This document shows positions 1 through 8,961 of a stretch of 64,000 nt of DNA, piece after piece. The DNA is from ZC4RG20 sp963702105. Its GTDB lineage: Bacteria > Pseudomonadota > Gammaproteobacteria > Steroidobacterales > Rariloculaceae. A model generated the notes under the pieces. That model was not told where the DNA came from. It saw only the letters and a program-made list of their open reading frames with translations, and made no database searches. Each line of letters begins with the position of its first letter. Within the stretch, counting starts at the first letter, position 1. The stretch is taken from NCBI GenBank assembly GCA_963702105.1, contig OY969712.1, positions 3,348,001-3,412,000 on the forward strand. The letters are read 5' to 3'. The translations under genes and the position numbers were made by a program.

Positions 1-1802
1 ATCTGCTGGACGACCGCGTCCGTGCGGGCGAGGCTCGTGCCGGGCGGCATCGTGAGCGAGATCGCGACGTTGTTTTGGTCCTGGGCGGGGACGAAGCCGC
101 GCGGCGTATCGAGCACGCGCCACGCCGTGACGCCGAGCAGGCCCGCGTAGAGCACCGTAAGCAGCGCGCCCCGGCGCAATGCCCCGCCCGTGAAGCGCGC
201 ATAGCCGCCCGAGAGGCGCTCGAGCCAGCCGTTCGCGCGCTCGCCGAGCGCGAACAGCCGCTTGCCGACCCTGCCGCGCACGAGCGTCGGGTCGTGCGGC
301 GTCAGGATCACCGCTGCGAGCGCCGGCGAGAGCGTCAGCGACACAACGAGCGAGATCGCAGTCGCGGACGCGATCGTGAGCGCGAACTGCTTGTAGAACG
401 CCCCGGCGATGCCGCCGATGAACGCCGTCGGCACGAACACCGCGACGAGCACGAGCGCGATGCCGATCAGTGCCCCGCCGACCTCGTCCATGGTGAGGTG
501 GGCCGCATCCCGGGCCGACATCCCGGCGCGCAGATGCCGCTCCGTGTTCTCGACGACGACGATCGCGTCGTCCACGACGATGCCGATCGAGAGCACGAGG
601 CCGAACATCGAGAGGTTGTTCAGCGAGAAGCCGAACGCGGACATGACCGTGAACGTACCGATCAGCGACACCGGGATCGCGAGCAGCGGGATGATGGCGG
701 TGCGCCAGCGCTGCAGGAACAGCACGACCACGATGACAGCCAGAATCATCGCTTCGAGCAGCGTGTGCCGCACGGCGTCGACCGCAGCCTTCGTGAAGGC
801 GACGGGATTGTAGATGATTTCGTAGGCGACGCCGGGCGGGAACTGCTTCTTGAGGTCCTCCATCGTCCTGCGAATGTTGTCCCAGGTCTCGAGCGCGTTC
901 GTGTTCGGGGCCTGCTGCACGCTGAGCGACACGGCCGGCTCGAGGCTCTTGTAGGCATTGACCGCGTAGCTCTGCGCCCCGAGCTCGACGCGCGCCACGT
1001 CCCGAATGCGCGTGACGCGCCCCTGCGTGTCGCGCTTGATGATCGCGTCCCCGAACTCCTCGGGTGTATCGAGCCGCCCCTGCGCGCGGATGCTGAGCTG
1101 ATAGGCGGCCGGGTTGTCGTTGAACGGCGGTCCGCCCACGGCGCCGCCCGCGACCTGCAGGTTGTTGTTGCGCAGCGCGGCGACGATTTCATCCACTGTG
1201 AGATCGCGCGCGGCGGCGCGCTCCGGGTCGATCCACACGCGCATCGCGTAGTCCCGCGCGGCGTTCACGTTCACGTCGCCGACGCCCGGCGTGCGCAGCA
1301 GCCGCTCGCGTACCTGGAGATTGGCGTAGTTCGCGATGTACTTGCGATCGACGCTCGAATCGGTCGCGAACATGTGGACGATCAGCAGGATGTCCGTCGA
1401 CCCCTTGCGCACCGTAATGCCGAGATCGCGCACCGTCTGCGGCAGCTGCGGCAGCACAGTCTGGATCCGGTTCTGCACGTCCACCTGCGCGATATCCACG
1501 TCGGTGCCGTTCTTGAAGGTCACCGTGATGGACACGCGCCCCTCGCTCGTGGACGAGGAGGACATGTAGAGCATGTTCGTGATGCCGTTGATCTGCTGCT
1601 CGAGCGGGGCGGCCACGGTGTCCGCGATCTCCTCGGCCGTCGCGCCCGGGTACTGCGCGCTGACCGATACCGTCGGCGGCGCGATCGCGGGATACTGATC
1701 GAGCGGCAGCGCGCGGTAGGCCATGATGCCGGTCAGCGTGATAACCACGGACACCGCGGCCGCAAAGATCGGCCGGTCGATGAAGAAGTGCGAGAAACGC
1801 AT
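1..1802 (-). CDS. RND (HAE1/AcrB-type) efflux transporter, N-terminal part, cut by window edge
   Basis: Inner-membrane proton-driven pump subunit of a tripartite efflux system. About 600 residues are visible, starting at the ATG at 1802; the C-terminal half lies beyond position 1. The N-terminus reads MRFSHFFIDRPIFAAAVSVV, the usual start of AcrB-like proteins with TM1, followed by the first porter domain (about residues 40-330) and the TM2-TM6 block. The proton-relay motif in TM4 is intact: GLVLSIGIVVDDAIVVVEN, with the paired aspartates. It lies 12 bp downstream of the adaptor gene, so the two form one operon; any outer-membrane channel gene would lie outside the window. Substrate cannot be told. 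The family call is secure. Confidence 0.93.
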   Translation of the reverse strand, partial: MRFSHFFIDRPIFAAAVSVVITLTGIMAYRALPLDQYPAIAPPTVSVSAQYPGATAEEIADTVAAPLEQQINGITNMLYMSSSSTSEGRVSITVTFKNGTDVDIAQVDVQNRIQTVLPQLPQTVRDLGITVRKGSTDILLIVHMFATDSSVDRKYIANYANLQVRERLLRTPGVGDVNVNAARDYAMRVWIDPERAAARDLTVDEIVAALRNNNLQVAGGAVGGPPFNDNPAAYQLSIRAQGRLDTPEEFGDAIIKRDTQGRVTRIRDVARVELGAQSYAVNAYKSLEPAVSLSVQQAPNTNALETWDNIRRTMEDLKKQFPPGVAYEIIYNPVAFTKAAVDAVRHTLLEAMILAVIVVVLFLQRWRTAIIPLLAIPVSLIGTFTVMSAFGFSLNNLSMFGLVLSIGIVVDDAIVVVENTERHLRAGMSARDAAHLTMDEVGGALIGIALVLVAVFVPTAFIGGIAGAFYKQFALTIASATAISLVVSLTLSPALAAVILTPHDPTLVRGRVGKRLFALGERANGWLERLSGGYARFTGGALRRGALLTVLYAGLLGVTAWRVLDTPRGFVPAQDQNNVAISLTMPPGTSLARTDAVVQQ

Positions 1803-1814
1803 CGCGCGGCCGCC

Positions 1815-3083
1815 TCAGCGGGCCCCGCCGGGCACGTCGCCGGGCGGGATTGCACCGCTCGGCGCGCCGGCGTCGTTCTCGGCGCCGGGCAGCGAAAGCG
1901 TGCTGTCCTCGCCGAGAGAGACGCCCGTCGGGAACGCCGTGAGCTCGCCCTGCTTCACCGTGACCCTGCGGCCGGGCCGCGCCCGCTGCACGCCGCTGAT
2001 GACGATGCGGTCGTCGGCGCCGAGGCCGTCCAGAATCACGCGCAGGCCGTCGATGAGCCGACCGCGGCGCACGACCTTCTGGCCGACCACGCCCTCGCGG
2101 TCCACGACGTACACGACCTGGCGCAGCTGGTCCGTCACCACCGACTGATCCGGGACGAGCAGCGCATCGAACGGCTTTGCCGCGTAGAGACGCAGCTGGC
2201 CGAACATGCCGGGCGAGATGAACCCGTCGGGGTTGTCCACGACGGCGCGCAGACGGATCGTGCCGGAGCCGCGGTCGAGGGCGTTGTCCACGAAGTCCAC
2301 GCGGCCCTTCCAGCGATAAGCCGTCTCGTCCTGCAGGCGAATGTCCACACGCCTCTCGCGCGCTCCGTCCTCCTCGCGCCGGTACTTGAGCAGCGCGGCC
2401 TCGGGCACGTCGAACACGAAGCGGATCGGGTCCTGGCTCACGATCGTCGTGAGCACGGTCGTTTCGGCGGTCACGAGGTTGCCCGGTGCGAGACGGCGAT
2501 ACGATGCGCGCCCGGTCAGCGGCGCCGTGACGCGCGTGAACGAGAGATTGAGGTCGGCGGTCTGCACGGCCGCCTCGGCGGCCGCGACCTCCGCCTCGGC
2601 CTCCTGCGCGGCCGCAAGCCGCAGCTCGGTCTCGGACTCGCTGACGAGCCGGTTGCCGACGAGCGCCTGGGCGCGCTTGAGCTCCGCCCGGGCCTGGGCG
2701 AGCTTCGCGCGCGCCCCGGCGACCTGCGCCTTCGCCTCGGCGAGGGCCGCCGCATACGGCCGCGGATCGATGACGAACAGGAGATCCCCCTTCTGGACGG
2801 TCTGCCCGTCCTCGAAGTGCACCGACTCGATGGCGCCTGAGACTCGCGGCCGCACCTCGACGGCATCCACCGCCTCGAAGCGGCCGGCGTAGTCATCCCA
2901 ATCGGTCACGCGCTGGGCGAGGGGCGTCGCGACTTCCACCGTGGGCGGCACCTGGGCCGGCGGCCCGGGCCGGGCGCACGCGGCGCAAAGCGCCGCGAGC
3001 ATCGCCGGAATGGCCGGGGCCGCACGGCCAGCGCGCAGAGTACGGGCGGCGCCGACTGTAAGGACGGCGAGTCTCGGCCACAT
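1815..3083 (-). CDS. RND efflux periplasmic adaptor (HlyD/MexA-type membrane fusion protein)
   Basis: 422-residue adaptor joining the RND pump to an outer-membrane channel. In order: a hydrophobic N-terminus ending at a possible lipobox (AALCAAC, imperfect), a barrel-sandwich/lipoyl half (VEVRPRVSGAIESVHFEDGQ), an Ala/Glu-rich coiled-coil hairpin (about residues 115-185), the second lipoyl half (VTAPLTGRASYRRLAPG), a beta-barrel and a membrane-proximal domain. Length fits MexA/AcrA relatives with a 25-residue N-terminal extension that may not be translated; an internal Met at residue 28 is too close to the lipobox to be a convincing alternative. No strong Shine-Dalgarno precedes the ATG at 3083. 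Same operon as the RND pump. Confidence 0.9.
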   Translation of the reverse strand: MWPRLAVLTVGAARTLRAGRAAPAIPAMLAALCAACARPGPPAQVPPTVEVATPLAQRVTDWDDYAGRFEAVDAVEVRPRVSGAIESVHFEDGQTVQKGDLLFVIDPRPYAAALAEAKAQVAGARAKLAQARAELKRAQALVGNRLVSESETELRLAAAQEAEAEVAAAEAAVQTADLNLSFTRVTAPLTGRASYRRLAPGNLVTAETTVLTTIVSQDPIRFVFDVPEAALLKYRREEDGARERRVDIRLQDETAYRWKGRVDFVDNALDRGSGTIRLRAVVDNPDGFISPGMFGQLRLYAAKPFDALLVPDQSVVTDQLRQVVYVVDREGVVGQKVVRRGRLIDGLRVILDGLGADDRIVISGVQRARPGRRVTVKQGELTAFPTGVSLGEDSTLSLPGAENDAGAPSGAIPPGDVPGGAR

Positions 3084-3400
3084 CGTTGCTCAACCCTTGT
3101 TGTTATTCGCGGCGCCGCGACATTCTACGCTTATTACGCAACAGAGTCTCCGGTCCCGAAGCCCGCGGCGAATCGCCCCGGCGCGCTACTGACCGTGCAA
3201 CCGCTCCAGGCCCGCGCGCGGCCGCCTCTGTGGACAGCGAGCGCATGCCGCCCCGACGCTCGGCGCCGGCGGATCGGCAAAGCCGTAGCGCAACACCTCA
3301 TTTCGGTGCAGACTGCCTCGACGGCCGCCGCGCTCCGGGTGCTCCCGCCGCGGAAAATTGCGGATGCGTCGAACAAGAAGATTCTCGAAAGGAGAAGGAA
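3084..3400. promoter_or_regulatory. Divergent intergenic region with a 12-bp palindrome
   Basis: This 317-bp gap separates the efflux pair (minus) from the CMD-domain gene (plus). No coding sequence is convincing in it. At 3108-3119, 25 bp upstream of the adaptor ATG, is a perfect palindrome CGCGGCGCCGCG set in an AT-richer stretch, which could be an operator or just a GC-rich hairpin in the leader. The right edge carries a good ribosome binding site (AAGGAGAAGGAA) for the gene at 3401. I could not find a convincing sigma-70 pair. Confidence 0.3.
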
Positions 3401-4654
3401 ATGGATAATCGCTCGCGCCGCGCTCGCCGACTGGGTGCAACACTCGTGGCGGCCGGCTTGCTCGCGGCCGGCGGAGCGGCGGTCGCCCAGCAAAATGCGG
3501 GCGGGCTCGACAAGGTCTCGGGGGCCCGACTGCCCTACCTCACGCGGCACGACCTCGGCGCAGAGGGCCGCCGCCTGGCCGATACCTTCGCGCGCAACGG
3601 GAAACCCTCCGATCCCGTGACGGGGCCGCTCGCGTTCGCGGCTTACGACGTGCCGGTCGCGAATGCCCTGCTCGACCTCCACAATGCCGCCGTCGGCAAG
3701 GGCTCGCTCGCTCCGCACGCCCGGGAGCTCGCGATCATGGTGGCCTGCCGCGAGACGAATTACTCGCTCGAGTGGAACGGGCACATGAAATCCGCCCTCG
3801 ATGCCGGGGTAGACCCTAAGGTCATCGACGCGGTTCTGCGCGGCAAATCGCTCGAAGGGGTGTCGGACGCAGACGCCGCGGTGATCCGGTTCGGCCGGGA
3901 GCTGCTCGGCGACCGCAAGATGAGCGCGCCCACGTTCTCCAAAGCGGTCGAGCTCTTCGGCCGGCGCGGCGCCATGGATCTCGTCGCCGTCATGAGCACC
4001 TACGCCGTGAGCGGGTTCTTCGCGATTGCCGTAGACGAGCATCCCCCCGGGCAGACGACGCTCGAGGCCCTGCCTCGCGCCGCGGCATCGGCGGCGGTCT
4101 CCGCGCGCAATCCCTTGGAGGGCACGACGCGCTTCTCGGGCGCCGTGCGAAGCCTCGCCGGGCGCCGGCTTTCCGTCGCCGTGCAGAACGGCGGCACGGC
4201 AACGTTCGAATTGCCCGATTCGCTGCGGATCACGCGCAGCCGGTCAGGGACCATGAGCGACCTCGCGGCCGGCAAGTTCGTCGGCTGCACGGCCGTCGAG
4301 GGCGACGACGGGTCGCTGCGCGCCACGGAGTGCCACATCTTCCCGGAAAGCATGCGCGGAGCGGGTGAGGGCCATAATCCCATGGGGCCGCCCAAGACCA
4401 CGATGACGAACGGCAACATCGCGACCGAGACGCGCGGCAGCGTGAAAGGAGCCGCCGCGGGCGCAGCCGGTCTCGTGCTGCACGTCGCATACGAAGGCGG
4501 CGCGCAGGACATCGCCGTATCGGCCAGGACGCAGATTACGCAGGTCGTCGTCGGCGATACCTCGCTGTTGAAGCCAGGTGTTCGAGTGAACGGCGCCGCG
4601 CGGGAGGCGCCGGACGGCAGGGCCGTGGTTCAGTTTCTGAACGTCGTTCCGTAG
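3401..4654 (+). CDS. Exported carboxymuconolactone-decarboxylase-like protein with C-terminal extension
   Basis: 417 residues starting at an ATG preceded by a strong purine-rich Shine-Dalgarno. A cleavable signal peptide is evident (residues 1-30, ending AVAQQ). Residues about 35-225 are an AhpD/CMD-like helical domain: HARELAIMVACRETNYSLEW then NGHMKSALDAGVDP, with the conserved His but only one Cys, so not the CXXC peroxidase type; a lyase or isomerase-like role, or none, is possible. Residues about 240-417 are a separate region of two weak repeats (SGAVRSLAGRRLSVAV and a final DTSLLKPGVRVNGAA segment) resembling the small DUF5666-like periplasmic proteins. CMD proteins are usually cytoplasmic, so export and the fusion are unusual. 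Monocistronic by spacing. Confidence 0.75.
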   Translation: MDNRSRRARRLGATLVAAGLLAAGGAAVAQQNAGGLDKVSGARLPYLTRHDLGAEGRRLADTFARNGKPSDPVTGPLAFAAYDVPVANALLDLHNAAVGKGSLAPHARELAIMVACRETNYSLEWNGHMKSALDAGVDPKVIDAVLRGKSLEGVSDADAAVIRFGRELLGDRKMSAPTFSKAVELFGRRGAMDLVAVMSTYAVSGFFAIAVDEHPPGQTTLEALPRAAASAAVSARNPLEGTTRFSGAVRSLAGRRLSVAVQNGGTATFELPDSLRITRSRSGTMSDLAAGKFVGCTAVEGDDGSLRATECHIFPESMRGAGEGHNPMGPPKTTMTNGNIATETRGSVKGAAAGAAGLVLHVAYEGGAQDIAVSARTQITQVVVGDTSLLKPGVRVNGAAREAPDGRAVVQFLNVVP

Positions 4655-4854
4655 TCCGGCGCGAGCTTCGCCCTCTGGTCGGCCTTTGCCGCCGGTCCCC
4701 GGACTTTAGGTTCACGCGGCCGTGACGCGCGGGAAACGAAGGGGACGTTCGCCTGGCGGGCGCCGCCCTATCGGGTGTGCGCCCCGTGTGTCGAGCCCTG
4801 GCCGGTCGTGGTAGCGTTCTCATAATCGCCGGACGGCTTGCAGCGACGACTCAA

Positions 4855-5649
4855 ATGGATGTAAGGAAGTGGCGGCGCAAGGGGCTGGGTGCGCTAGGCG
4901 TGCTCGGCATCGTCGCGTTGACCGCGGCGGCCTCGGGGGACAAGTCGGACGGGATCCATGCCGTCTGGCCCTCCTCGGAGTTTCATTTCGTTAGGCTGCA
5001 CTACGATGATTCCCCCTACTGGGGCGGAGGCTACAGCTTCCGGGGTTGGCCCGGCCACTACATGGTGGACTACCCGGGCTCCGAGGATCACTTTGCACGC
5101 GTCCTCCCGCGGCTTACGCGCGTCGACGTCGATCCCGAGGAGCGCCGCTTCCGCATCACGAACGATGCGATCTTCAACTACCCCTTTTTGTATGCGGTCG
5201 AAGTCGGGCATTGGTATCTCGGCGAAGAGGAAGCGGCGCGCCTGCGCGAGTACCTGCTGCGCGGCGGTTTTCTCATGGTCGACGACTTTCACGGCCCCGA
5301 GGAATGGGCCGTTTTCATGCAGAGCATGACGCGTGTCTTTCCCGACCGACCCGTCGTCGACATTCCGGAAAGCGATCCGGTCTTTCATACCGTCTATGAT
5401 CTCGACAAGAGCGTGCAGGTGCCCGGCCTCCGCCCGCTCATGATGGGCGTCACCTACGAGTACGGCGGCAAGGTGCCGCATTGGCGCGGCATTTACGACG
5501 ACGACGGCCGGCTCATGGTCCTCATCGATCACAACATGGATCTCGGCGATTCCTGGGAGCTCGCCGACGATCCGGGCTACCCGGAGCACTACAGCACGCT
5601 CGGCTTCCGCTTCGCCTCGAACTACGTCATCTACTGCATGACTCACTGA
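4855..5649 (+). CDS. Exported DUF4159 protein
   Basis: 264 residues. The ATG at 4855 is preferred to an upstream one at 4777 because it gives a classic signal peptide (MDVRKWRRKGLGALGVLG through LTAAASG). The mature part matches DUF4159: RLHYDDSPYWGGGYSFRGW near the N-terminus, LPRLTRVDVDPEERRF, FNYPFLYAVEVGHW, the GGFLMVDDFHGPEEW segment and a C-terminal FASNYVIYCMTH. DUF4159 proteins have a glutamine-amidotransferase-like fold and often lie near MoxR/DUF58/VWA clusters, which are absent here. Function unknown. It converges on the outer-membrane protein gene with only 13 bp between stop codons. Confidence 0.85.
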   Translation: MDVRKWRRKGLGALGVLGIVALTAAASGDKSDGIHAVWPSSEFHFVRLHYDDSPYWGGGYSFRGWPGHYMVDYPGSEDHFARVLPRLTRVDVDPEERRFRITNDAIFNYPFLYAVEVGHWYLGEEEAARLREYLLRGGFLMVDDFHGPEEWAVFMQSMTRVFPDRPVVDIPESDPVFHTVYDLDKSVQVPGLRPLMMGVTYEYGGKVPHWRGIYDDDGRLMVLIDHNMDLGDSWELADDPGYPEHYSTLGFRFASNYVIYCMTH

Positions 5650-5662
5650 AGAGCTCCCCCGC

Positions 5663-6985
5663 TCAGAAATGTCGCCGGAACTGCACATAGACGAGCACAG
5701 AGGGCGCGACGTACGGCGCGCCGCCGCCCTGCGCAGGCAAGCCTCCGTACTCGGTATGAGCGCCGCCGAAGGGCGCTTGGGCACCCGCGACGAGATCGGC
5801 GTTGTCGCTCAGCGAGCGGACCGCCTGGACCGCGAGGTAGAAACTGCGATCGTCGAGGTTGACGATTGCGCTCGGCGTTAGGTTCAGCAACGCCGTCCAC
5901 TCGAGCCTCATGCCGGCCGCCGCGTAGTCCCGGGAGACGTTGTACAGTTGGCCCCGGGCGAGCCGCGCGAGGAGATCCGCGGGCAGGCTCGCATAAGGCG
6001 TGCCGGTCCGAATCGCGCCGAAGCCGTTGCGGTAGTACTCGCCGAACACCAGCGCATTGCGGCCGCTCAGCGTCACCGCGGCGCTGATGTTCGCGAGCGC
6101 GGAGACCGCCGTCCGCCCATGCGTCTCGAAGGTCGGCACGATCTCGACGTTCCACACCGCGCCTCGCCACGGCCCGCTCAGGGCCAGCGCCGCCGTCCAG
6201 TCGCCGCGGTCGCGCGCGAACATCCAGGTCGCACCGAGCGAAGCGAAGCTGCGGCGATAGTGGACCGCGAACGTGCTCGCATCGCGCTTCGCCGGTCCGC
6301 CGCTCTCGGTGCCGCGCGGGACGGCGATGAGCTGCAGGTCCGAGCCGTCGTCGAAGAGCCGCTGGACATACGCCATGTCGACGCCGGGCTTGTATTCGGT
6401 GTCGATCGCTTCGGGGGCGAACGGATCGACGAGGTCCATCGGATGAAAGACGGTGCCGGCACCCCAGGTCAGCGCCTGGCGGCCGACGCGCACGACGAGA
6501 TGCGCGGAGCTGTGACCGACTGCCAGCCGGTCGATCTTCTCGGTGACGACAGCCCGTGGGCGGTCGATGGGCACGTCGCCGAGGTCGAACAGCGTTGCCG
6601 GCGGCGCGGCCGGCAGCACGCCGCCCTCCCCCCTTGCCGCCATGACGCCGCGCCCAGCCACCCCGGCGACCTCGTAGGCGAGCGCCAGATCCCAATCGCT
6701 CCACTTCGGTTCCCACGTCAAGCGCGCGTCGCCGAGGAAGTCGGTGCGCGTGCGCGGGCCGAGTACCGCCTCGAGGCTGTCATGGGCCGAGTGCTCCGCG
6801 AGCTCCGTGAGCAGCAACCTGCCATGCAGACCCGCCGCGCCCGCGCGCAGCGCAACCAGCAGTGCCGGCGCGATCGCGAAGAAGACGAGCCGCCGGGCGC
6901 GCGAGCGGCGCCGCGCCGCGAGCTGGGCGCGCGCCGCGGCGCACGGCCCCGGCCGCGCCGCGAGGCGCTCCTTACGATACGCCAT
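5663..6985 (-). CDS. Probable outer-membrane beta-barrel protein, last gene of Lol-like operon
   Basis: 440 residues, no family I can name. After an Arg-rich start there is a hydrophobic signal segment (residues about 31-52, ending AGAAGLHG), then a long body of alternating amphipathic strands with many aromatic and charged residues (for example RLTWEPKWSDWDLALAYEVAG, LTWGAGTVFHPMDLVDPF, YVQRLFDDGSDLQL) and a final strand ending FRRHF, the aromatic C-terminus typical of Bam-dependent barrels. Its ATG overlaps the end of the ATPase gene by 14 bp, so it is translationally coupled to the ABC genes and is likely their outer-membrane partner. The extreme N-terminus could be shorter. Barrel call is from sequence texture only. 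Confidence 0.6.
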   Translation of the reverse strand: MAYRKERLAARPGPCAAARAQLAARRRSRARRLVFFAIAPALLVALRAGAAGLHGRLLLTELAEHSAHDSLEAVLGPRTRTDFLGDARLTWEPKWSDWDLALAYEVAGVAGRGVMAARGEGGVLPAAPPATLFDLGDVPIDRPRAVVTEKIDRLAVGHSSAHLVVRVGRQALTWGAGTVFHPMDLVDPFAPEAIDTEYKPGVDMAYVQRLFDDGSDLQLIAVPRGTESGGPAKRDASTFAVHYRRSFASLGATWMFARDRGDWTAALALSGPWRGAVWNVEIVPTFETHGRTAVSALANISAAVTLSGRNALVFGEYYRNGFGAIRTGTPYASLPADLLARLARGQLYNVSRDYAAAGMRLEWTALLNLTPSAIVNLDDRSFYLAVQAVRSLSDNADLVAGAQAPFGGAHTEYGGLPAQGGGAPYVAPSVLVYVQFRRHF

Positions 6986-7745
6986 ACCGGGCGCCGCGCT
7001 CGTCGCGCGTGATGCGGCCGTCCGTCATCTCGATGCGGCGCCGGCTGTGCGCAATGACGCGCGCATCGTGCGTGCCGATCAGAAACGTCAGCCCCAGCGA
7101 CGCGTTGAGACGCGCCATGAGGGCCACGAGGTCCTCCGCCGTCTTCGAGTCGAGATTCGCGGTCGGCTCGTCGGCCAGCACGATAGCCGGCCGGGTCACG
7201 AGCGCACGCGCGACGGCGACCCGCTGTTGCTGGCCGCCCGAAAGATACGCGGGCCGCCGGTCCTCGAGGCCCTCGAGACCCACCTCGGCGAGCGCCCCGA
7301 GGACGCGGCGCCTGCGCTCGACGGCGGCGACGCCGAGCAGCCGCAAGACGAGCTCGACGTTCTCGGCAGCCGAAAGCACGGGCACGAGATTGTACGCCTG
7401 GAACACGAAGCCGATCTTGTGGAGCCGCAGCTCCGTGAGCCGATTCTTGTCGAGCCGGCCGAGGTCCTCGCCGCCGACGACGACCGTTCCCGCGCTCGGC
7501 CGGTCGAGGCCGCCGATCATATTGAGCAGCGTCGTCTTGCCGGATCCCGAGGGTCCGGCCAGTGTCGCGAAGTCCCCAGCCTCGATCTCGAGGTCGACGC
7601 CATTGAGCGCCGGGACTTCGATCTTGCCGACGGCATAGCGCTTTTCGACGCCCCGGCACGAGACGATCGACCGCGTCTCGGTGCCGACCGCGCCGGCGCC
7701 GCCCGGGCTGCGCGGGTCCCCGGCGCCTGCGCGCTCAACTGACAT
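6972..7745 (-). CDS. LolD/MacB-type ABC transporter ATP-binding protein
   Basis: 257 residues; powers a FtsX-type mechanotransmission transporter. Walker A GPSGSGKTTLLN, Q-loop in FVFQAYNLVPVLSA, signature YLSGGQQQRVAVARAL, Walker B AIVLADEPTANLDS and the H-loop IGTHD are all present. The N-terminal 25 residues are a variable extension. It overlaps the upstream permease by 11 bp and the downstream barrel gene by 14 bp. The subclass call rests on the LolD/MacB-like LDS after Walker B, the short length and the neighbouring FtsX-type permeases. Confidence 0.93.
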   Translation of the reverse strand: MSVERAGAGDPRSPGGAGAVGTETRSIVSCRGVEKRYAVGKIEVPALNGVDLEIEAGDFATLAGPSGSGKTTLLNMIGGLDRPSAGTVVVGGEDLGRLDKNRLTELRLHKIGFVFQAYNLVPVLSAAENVELVLRLLGVAAVERRRRVLGALAEVGLEGLEDRRPAYLSGGQQQRVAVARALVTRPAIVLADEPTANLDSKTAEDLVALMARLNASLGLTFLIGTHDARVIAHSRRRIEMTDGRITRDERGARYGVS

Positions 7746-8961
7746 GCGTCATGGCCTCCGCGGGGTTCGAGCGCGCGGCCGTGCGCGCGGGCCAGAGCGC
7801 GACGAGCGTACCGAGCACCCAGATCAGCGCGGAGAGTTCCACGAGCTCGCTCGGTGCGAGCTTCGGATATAGGACATGACCCGCGCCGAAGAATTCGGCC
7901 CCGCGCGCGAGGAAACCGAGGTCGATGCCGCCGTGCAATGCCCCGATCGTCGCCGCGGCGGCCGCAAGACCGATCGCGACGCCGAGCCCGACGAGCATGA
8001 CCGATTCGAGCAGCACCTGGCCGAGGATGAGCCGCGGGCGCATGCCGAGCGCCTCGAGCAGACCAAACTCGCGCATCCGTTCGAACACGGCCATGAGCTG
8101 CGTGTTGACGATGCCGATTGCCATGAGCACGAACATGACCCAGAGCCAGATGTAGACGAAGGCGTTCATGAAGCCCTGCATAGCGGCGGCCAGCGGCACC
8201 AGCACCGTCCAGGGCTGCACGTCGAGATTCGGGGCCGCATGCCGGAGCGCCGCGACGACCGCCGGCAACTGCGTCTCGTGGGGCACGTCGAAGCTGATCT
8301 CGGAGATCGAATCGCCGATGCCGAGCATTCCCTGGGCCGTCCGCAATCCCGTGAACCCGAACTCGTCCTCGGCCTCGCGGTTTCCCCCGAAGAGGCCCAC
8401 GACGTCGTAGCTCCTTTCGGCGAGGCTGCCGTCGGCGGCCTGGGCCATGACGACGATGCGTTTGCCGACACGCGTCTTGAGCCGCTCGGCGAGGTGGCGG
8501 CCCAGCACGACGCCGCCGTCCGCGGCGCCGCCGAGGTACCTGCCGGCGGCGATCCGGGCCGGGATCACCGAGATTGTCCGTTCGCGCTGCGGCTCGACCC
8601 CGACGAGGGTCAGCGGCAGCGTCTCGTACTCGCTTTGCACGACGGCCGGCACGCGCACGCGTTTGGTCCACACGGCGATTGCCGGCTCGCCGAGGACACG
8701 TACGAGCCGAGGGTCCGGGGCGGGCATGCGCCGGGCAACGGTCGGGTCGTCGAGGAAGCCTCGGGCGTGGATCTGCCCGCTGCCGGTCATGAGGTTCAGC
8801 GCGGTGTCGCGGCTCGAGACGGCCCACGCTTCGAGCAGCGCCGCAAAGCACAGGATCGAGTAGAGCCCGGCGGCGACCACGACGAGCGTGATGAGCGTCC
8901 GGCGCGGATTGCGCCAGAGATTGCGCCAGGCGAGCGGGACCAGCAACGCGAGCGAGTCCAT
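7735..8961 (-). CDS. FtsX/LolC-E-type ABC permease, second of pair
   Basis: 408 residues from the ATG at 8961, which overlaps the stop of the preceding permease (ATGA). Four membrane segments in the MacB/LolC pattern: TM1 after WRNLWRNPRRTLITLVVVAA, a roughly 230-residue periplasmic domain, then TM2-TM4 (WLWVMFVLMAIGIVNTQLMA, then MREFGLLEALGMRP coupling region, ESVMLVGLGVAIGLAAAA and a last segment before LWPARTAARSNPAEAM). The REFGLLEALG coupling motif is diagnostic of FtsX-type permeases. A longer upstream reading exists in frame but is antisense-like noise. It pairs with the 8961-10181 product as a heterodimer. Confidence 0.92.
   Translation of the reverse strand: MDSLALLVPLAWRNLWRNPRRTLITLVVVAAGLYSILCFAALLEAWAVSSRDTALNLMTGSGQIHARGFLDDPTVARRMPAPDPRLVRVLGEPAIAVWTKRVRVPAVVQSEYETLPLTLVGVEPQRERTISVIPARIAAGRYLGGAADGGVVLGRHLAERLKTRVGKRIVVMAQAADGSLAERSYDVVGLFGGNREAEDEFGFTGLRTAQGMLGIGDSISEISFDVPHETQLPAVVAALRHAAPNLDVQPWTVLVPLAAAMQGFMNAFVYIWLWVMFVLMAIGIVNTQLMAVFERMREFGLLEALGMRPRLILGQVLLESVMLVGLGVAIGLAAAAATIGALHGGIDLGFLARGAEFFGAGHVLYPKLAPSELVELSALIWVLGTLVALWPARTAARSNPAEAMTHVS

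Noticed and set aside
75..2840. A 921-codon plus-strand open frame opposite the efflux genes
   Set aside because: Composition is Arg/His/Asp-rich antisense noise; the minus strand encodes a clear RND pump and adaptor. Many similar long shadows occur because stop codons are rare in this GC-rich DNA.
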